Source: Betaproteobacteria bacterium SCN2
GTDB taxonomy: Bacteria > Pseudomonadota > Gammaproteobacteria > Burkholderiales > Thiobacillaceae
Direction of reading: 5' to 3'
NCBI GenBank assembly: GCA_008923285.1
Contig: WBSG01000027.1
Location: 310,752 to 374,751, forward strand
DNA length: 64,000 bases
The notes beneath the pieces were generated by a model. It was not told the origin of the DNA, ran no database searches, and worked only from the letters and a program-made list of their open reading frames with translations. Positions 60,366 through 64,000 of this stretch are shown here, one piece after another (the stretch's first letter is position 1; the number at the start of each line of letters is the position of its first letter). The position numbers were made by a program, and so were the translations under genes.

Positions 60366-61679
60366 TCAGTGCAGCTTGATCCGCGCCCGCGTCGGCGTGC
60401 TGATGAAGTGGGCATAGGTCGTGAGCGCAGTCTTGACCCAGCCGTGCAGCGCGATCTCGTGCATCTTGTGCAATGACCAGTACACCAGCCGCGCCATCAC
60501 GCCTTCGATCATGATGCTGCCGCCGGTGAGCGTGCCCATCAGGTTGCCCACGGGCGAGAAGCGTCCCAGCGCCACCAGCGAACCGTAGTCGCGATAGACG
60601 TATTCCGGCAGCGGCTTGCCCTTCAGGCGCCGGCACACCGACTTCACCAGCATCGAGGCCTGCTGGTGTGCGGCCTGCGCGCGCGGCGGCACCAGGCCGC
60701 CGTCGGGCATGGGGCAGGCGGCGCAGTCGCCGAAGGCGAAGATGTTGTCGTCGCGCGTGGTCTGCAGCGTGGGCCGCACCACCAGTTGATTGACGCGGTT
60801 GGTTTCCAGGCCGGCGATGTCCTTGAGGAAATCCGGCGCCTTGATGCCGGCCGACCACACCATCATGCTGGCCGGTATGAACTTGCCGTCGGCCGTGACC
60901 ATGCCGTTCTCGCGCACCTCGACGATTCTTTCCCGCGTGTGCATCTCCACGCCCAGCTCGGCGAGGCGCTCGGCGGCGGCGTTCGACAGCCGTGGCGGCA
61001 GACCCGGCAGGATGCGGTCGGAAGCTTCGACGATCAGCAATTTCAGGCTCTTGTCGGGTTCGATGTTTTCCATGCCGTAGGCCGACAGTTCGCGCGTGGT
61101 GTCGTGCAGCTCGGCGGCAAGCTCCACGCCGGTGGCGCCGGCGCCGACAATGCCGACGGTAAGCTGGCCGGGCGCGACCGGCTCGGTCTGGGTATGGGCG
61201 CGCAGGCAGGCGTTGATGTGGCGGCGATGGAACTCGCGCGCCTGCTCGGGGGTGTCGAGCATGATGCAGTGCTCCTTCACCCCCGGCACGCCGAAATCGT
61301 TGCCGACCGAACCGACGGCGATGATCAGGGTGTCGTAATGAAAGTTGCGGCGCGGAATGACTTCCACGCCCTCGTCGTCGAGTGTCGGCGCGACGCTGAC
61401 TTGCTGGCGTTCGCGGTCGAGTCCGTCCATGCGGCCCAGCCTGAAAGTGAAGCCGTGCCAGTGCCCCTGCGCCAGGTACTCCAGGCGCTCGGCGTAGGAA
61501 TCGAGGCTGCCGGCAGCGACCTCGTACAGGAGCGGCTTCCAGATGTGCGAGGGCGAGGCGTCGATCAGGGTAATGCGCGCGCGCTGCTTCCTGCCCAGCC
61601 TGTCGCCCAGCCGGGTGGCCAGTTCCAGTCCGCCGGCGCCGCCGCCGACGATGACGATTTCATGCAAGCGCCGTTCCAC
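60366..61679 (-). CDS. ndh: Type II NADH:quinone oxidoreductase (NDH-2)
   Basis: A 437-residue flavoprotein. The FAD motif is VIVGGGAGGLELATRLG and the NADH-binding motif TVGIVGAGATGVELAAELHD. IFAFGDCAACP and AAHQQASMLVKSVCRRL are typical of NDH-2. A C-terminal amphipathic segment attaches to the membrane. It oxidises NADH and reduces quinone without proton pumping and can feed the nitrate reductase. It stands alone. Confidence 0.92.
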   Translation of the reverse strand: MERRLHEIVIVGGGAGGLELATRLGDRLGRKQRARITLIDASPSHIWKPLLYEVAAGSLDSYAERLEYLAQGHWHGFTFRLGRMDGLDRERQQVSVAPTLDDEGVEVIPRRNFHYDTLIIAVGSVGNDFGVPGVKEHCIMLDTPEQAREFHRRHINACLRAHTQTEPVAPGQLTVGIVGAGATGVELAAELHDTTRELSAYGMENIEPDKSLKLLIVEASDRILPGLPPRLSNAAAERLAELGVEMHTRERIVEVRENGMVTADGKFIPASMMVWSAGIKAPDFLKDIAGLETNRVNQLVVRPTLQTTRDDNIFAFGDCAACPMPDGGLVPPRAQAAHQQASMLVKSVCRRLKGKPLPEYVYRDYGSLVALGRFSPVGNLMGTLTGGSIMIEGVMARLVYWSLHKMHEIALHGWVKTALTTYAHFISTPTRARIKLH

Positions 61680-61884
61680 GGTCTCGAACTTCTCCGAATT
61701 GCGGTAGCCGCAATCATACCTTTAATATTAGAAAACGCTTCTATTTCAGTCCTGCCGGGACATGCCGCCCTGCCAGCAGATGCGCGCAGCGCATTTCCGC
61801 GCGTCCGATCCCGTGTCATACTGAGCAGCGAGGGGCGCCGTGTTCACCAGCCCCCGGGATCGACATTAGCGGAGATATCAACAC

Positions 61885-62280
61885 ATGGGAACCATGTTCG
61901 ACAGGGAATGGCTGACCGGCTTTTACACGCGCTGGAACAGCACCCCGGAAATGACCGGGCCGCTCGGCCAGGCCAAATTCAACTCCCTCATCGCCTTCGG
62001 CTACAAGGACGAAGAGCATCCGCGCATCGCCTTCAAGGTCGAAGACGGCAGGATCGTCAAGGCCACGCTCGCGCATGCCGCCGATACCAGCAACTTCGAC
62101 TGGGACCTGCGCGCCTCGCCCGAGCAGTGGGAGGCCTGGCGCAAGCAGCCGCTGACCATCATCAGCCTCGGCCCGGCCGTGGCCCAGGGCAAGCTGCAGT
62201 TCAAGGCCGGCGACTATCGCGCCATGATCCGCCAGATGCAGCTGGCCAAGCCTTTCCTGCACCTGTTCACCATTCTCTAG
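61885..62280 (+). CDS. SCP2-like sterol/lipid-binding domain protein
   Basis: A 131-residue protein that resembles the SCP-2 fold: a pocket of strands (RIAFKVEDGRIVKATLAH, FDWDLRASPEQWEAW) and the closing GKLQFKAGDYRAMIRQM typical of the family. No catalytic residues or signal peptide. Possible lipid or acyl carrier; substrate unknown. GGAG lies upstream of ATG 61885. Confidence 0.6.
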   Translation: MGTMFDREWLTGFYTRWNSTPEMTGPLGQAKFNSLIAFGYKDEEHPRIAFKVEDGRIVKATLAHAADTSNFDWDLRASPEQWEAWRKQPLTIISLGPAVAQGKLQFKAGDYRAMIRQMQLAKPFLHLFTIL

Positions 62281-62367
62281 CATCCGCCCGCCTCGCAACG
62301 GGGCACGCCATATGCTCGACGCCGGCAAAACGGGGCTATGATTCTCTGAAATGAAGGAGAAAAACCC

Positions 62368-63861
62368 ATGGCCGAGCCGCTGCTGATCGCCAAGAACGAC
62401 AAGACCGAACTCCACATCCTGCCGCAGATGGCCAACCGCCACGGCCTCATCACCGGCGCCACCGGCACCGGCAAGACCGTGACGCTGCAGACCCTGGCCG
62501 AACATTTCTCCCGCATCGGCGTGCCCTGCTTCATGTCCGACGTGAAGGGCGATCTCTCCGGCATCTCGCAGCCCGGCGGCAGCAATGCCAAGGTTGCCGA
62601 GCGGGTGGAGAAACTCAAGCTCGAAGGCTTCGAATACCACGGCTACCCCGTCACGCTGTGGGATCCGTTCGGCGAAATGGGCCATCCGGTGCGCGCCACC
62701 ATCTCCGACATGGGCCCGCTGCTGCTGTCGCGCATGCTCGACCTCAACGAAACCCAGACCGGCGTGTTGAACCTGGTGTTCAAGGTGGCGGACGACAACG
62801 GCCTGCTGCTGCTGGACCTGAAGGACCTGCGCGCCATGCTCGCCTTCGTCGGCGAAAACGCCAGGGAGTTCACCACCGAGTACGGCAATGTCTCCGCCGC
62901 CTCCATCGGCGCCATCCAGAGAGGCCTGCTGGCGCTGGAATCGCAGGGCGGCGAGAAGATTTTCGGCGAGCCCATGCTCAACATCGAAGATCTCATGCAA
63001 AGCCTGCGCGGCAAGGGCGTCATCAACATCCTCTCCGCCGACAGGCTGATGCAGTCGCCGAAGATGTACGCCACCCTGCTGTTGTGGCTGCTGTCGGAAC
63101 TGTTCGAGAACCTGCCGGAAGCCGGCGACCTCGACAAGCCGAAACTGGTGTTCTTCTTCGACGAGGCGCACCTGCTCTTCACCGATGCGCCCGACGCGCT
63201 GGTGGAAAAGATCGAGCAGGTGGTGCGCCTGATCCGTTCCAAGGGCGTGGGCGTGTACTTCGTCACCCAGAATCCGGCCGACGTGCCGGACAAGGTTTTA
63301 TCCCAGCTCGGCAATCGCGTGCAGCACGCGCTGCGCGCCTTCAGCCCGCGCGACCAGAAAGCAGTGAGAACTGCCGCGCAGACCATGCGCGACAACCCGG
63401 AACTGAATGAAGAAGCCGCCATCACCGAACTCGGCGTGGGCGAGGCGCTGGTGTCCTTCCTCGACGAGAAGGGCCGCCCCGGCATCGTCGAGCGCGCCTT
63501 CATCGTGCCGCCCACCGGCCAGATCGGGCCCATCACCCCCGAGCAACGGCAGAAGCTGATCGACAACTCGCTGGTGGCCGGCGTGTACGAAAAGGCCCGC
63601 GACCGCGAATCGGCCTACGAAATGCTCAAGGCGCGCACCGAACAGGCGGCGGAAAATGCGCCCCGGACGGCCCCGCAAGCAGACGATGCGCCGGCCGGCG
63701 GCGGCATTCTCGGCAGCCTCGGCGGCATGCTGGGGGGCAACGGCCGCCGCCAGGGCGTGGTCGAAGCCATGGTGAAAAGCGCCGCGCGCACCGTCGGCAA
63801 CCAGCTCGGCCGCCAGATCCTGCGCGGCGTGCTGGGCGGCATCCTCGGAGGCAAGAAGTAA
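62368..63861 (+). CDS. HerA/YjgR-type ATPase (DUF853 family)
   Basis: A 497-residue P-loop ATPase of the YjgR/DUF853 group. Walker A is [12 protein letters not shown] and Walker [14 protein letters not shown], followed by [20 protein letters not shown] and the arginine-finger region [15 protein letters not shown]. The C-terminal 80 residues are Gly/Ala-rich ([15 protein letters not shown]). The family is related to HerA helicases; the cellular role is not established. The stop overlaps the next start (TAATG). Confidence 0.88.
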   Translation: MAEPLLIAKNDKTELHILPQMANRHGLITGATGTGKTVTLQTLAEHFSRIGVPCFMSDVKGDLSGISQPGGSNAKVAERVEKLKLEGFEYHGYPVTLWDPFGEMGHPVRATISDMGPLLLSRMLDLNETQTGVLNLVFKVADDNGLLLLDLKDLRAMLAFVGENAREFTTEYGNVSAASIGAIQRGLLALESQGGEKIFGEPMLNIEDLMQSLRGKGVINILSADRLMQSPKMYATLLLWLLSELFENLPEAGDLDKPKLVFFFDEAHLLFTDAPDALVEKIEQVVRLIRSKGVGVYFVTQNPADVPDKVLSQLGNRVQHALRAFSPRDQKAVRTAAQTMRDNPELNEEAAITELGVGEALVSFLDEKGRPGIVERAFIVPPTGQIGPITPEQRQKLIDNSLVAGVYEKARDRESAYEMLKARTEQAAENAPRTAPQADDAPAGGGILGSLGGMLGGNGRRQGVVEAMVKSAARTVGNQLGRQILRGVLGGILGGKK

Positions 63862-64000
63862 TGCGCTGGCAAGGCAGGCGCCGCAGCGACAACGTGGAAG
63901 ACCGGCGCGGCCTGCCGGTCGGCGGCAGGGGTTTGGCCTTCGGCGGCATCGGCACCCTCGTCATCGCGCTCATCGCCATGTACTTCGGCGTCGATCCCGG
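63861..64000 (+). CDS. YpfJ-family putative neutral zinc metallopeptidase (5' end only)
   Basis: The first 46 residues of a gene cut by the window edge. [17 protein letters not shown] followed by a Gly-rich stretch and a membrane helix (IGTLVIALIAMYFGVD) matches the start of YpfJ/KPN_02809 proteins. The zinc-binding HExxH is expected beyond the window and is not seen. Its start overlaps the DUF853 stop. Confidence 0.7.
   Translation, partial: MRWQGRRRSDNVEDRRGLPVGGRGLAFGGIGTLVIALIAMYFGVDP

Overview
The window reads as chromosomal DNA of a high-GC, nitrate-respiring betaproteobacterium. The evidence is a narXL-narKK-narGHJI locus, a ribBX-type riboflavin gene, tolQRAB-pal-cpoB next to ybgC-ruvBAC-yebC, and a tsuA/yedE-like thiosulfate permease. 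I cannot name a genus from sequence alone. Nearly every base is in a gene, operons are tightly packed with ATGA/GTGA overlaps, and several starts are TTG or GTG.

Layout. 1-14.5 kb: nitrate respiration. The sensor/regulator pair narXL is divergent from two nitrate/nitrite transporters, narGHJI, a cysteine-poor SQR-like flavoprotein and a DsrC/TusE-like protein lacking its penultimate cysteine. NarL heptamers lie in the divergent promoter. 14.7-21.2 kb: an NMO-type flavoenzyme, then ribE-ribBX-ribH-nusB, thiL, pgpA and pncC. A MITE-like element ends 2 bp before the ribE start codon. 21.3-24.8 kb: a WYL-domain regulator divergent from recA, with a toxin-antitoxin pair between recA and recX. 24.8-39.6 kb: one long minus-strand operon for a surface glycan (glycosyltransferases, methyltransferases, flippase, ABC exporter). 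Its distal part (about 24.8-33.06 kb) is visibly AT-richer than its proximal part.

39.6-42.9 kb: two very short type IV pilin genes, a small secreted protein, a sigma-54-type promoter, then a GtrA-like protein and an FAD oxidoreductase. 42.92-47.40 kb: a 4.5-kb integrative element in the 3' end of a tRNA-Lys gene, bounded by a perfect 47-bp repeat. It carries a BglII-like restriction enzyme, an MT-A70 methyltransferase, a rolling-circle-type Rep, an excisionase-like protein and a tyrosine integrase. 47.5-64 kb: mostly housekeeping genes (yedE, queC, queE, cpoB, pal, tolBARQ, ybgC, ruvBAC with a UbiA-type prenyltransferase, yebC, a ROK kinase, NDH-2, an SCP2-like protein, a HerA-like ATPase, and the start of a ypfJ-like gene).

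The most unusual parts are the cysteine-depleted flavoprotein/DsrC-like pair in the nar operon, the paired 52-residue pilins with a separate secreted partner, the small tRNA-borne restriction island with candidate replication origins, the MITE supplying the ribE ribosome-binding site, and small coupling ORFs between narG/narH and queE/queC. All calls come from reading the sequence; no database search was run.
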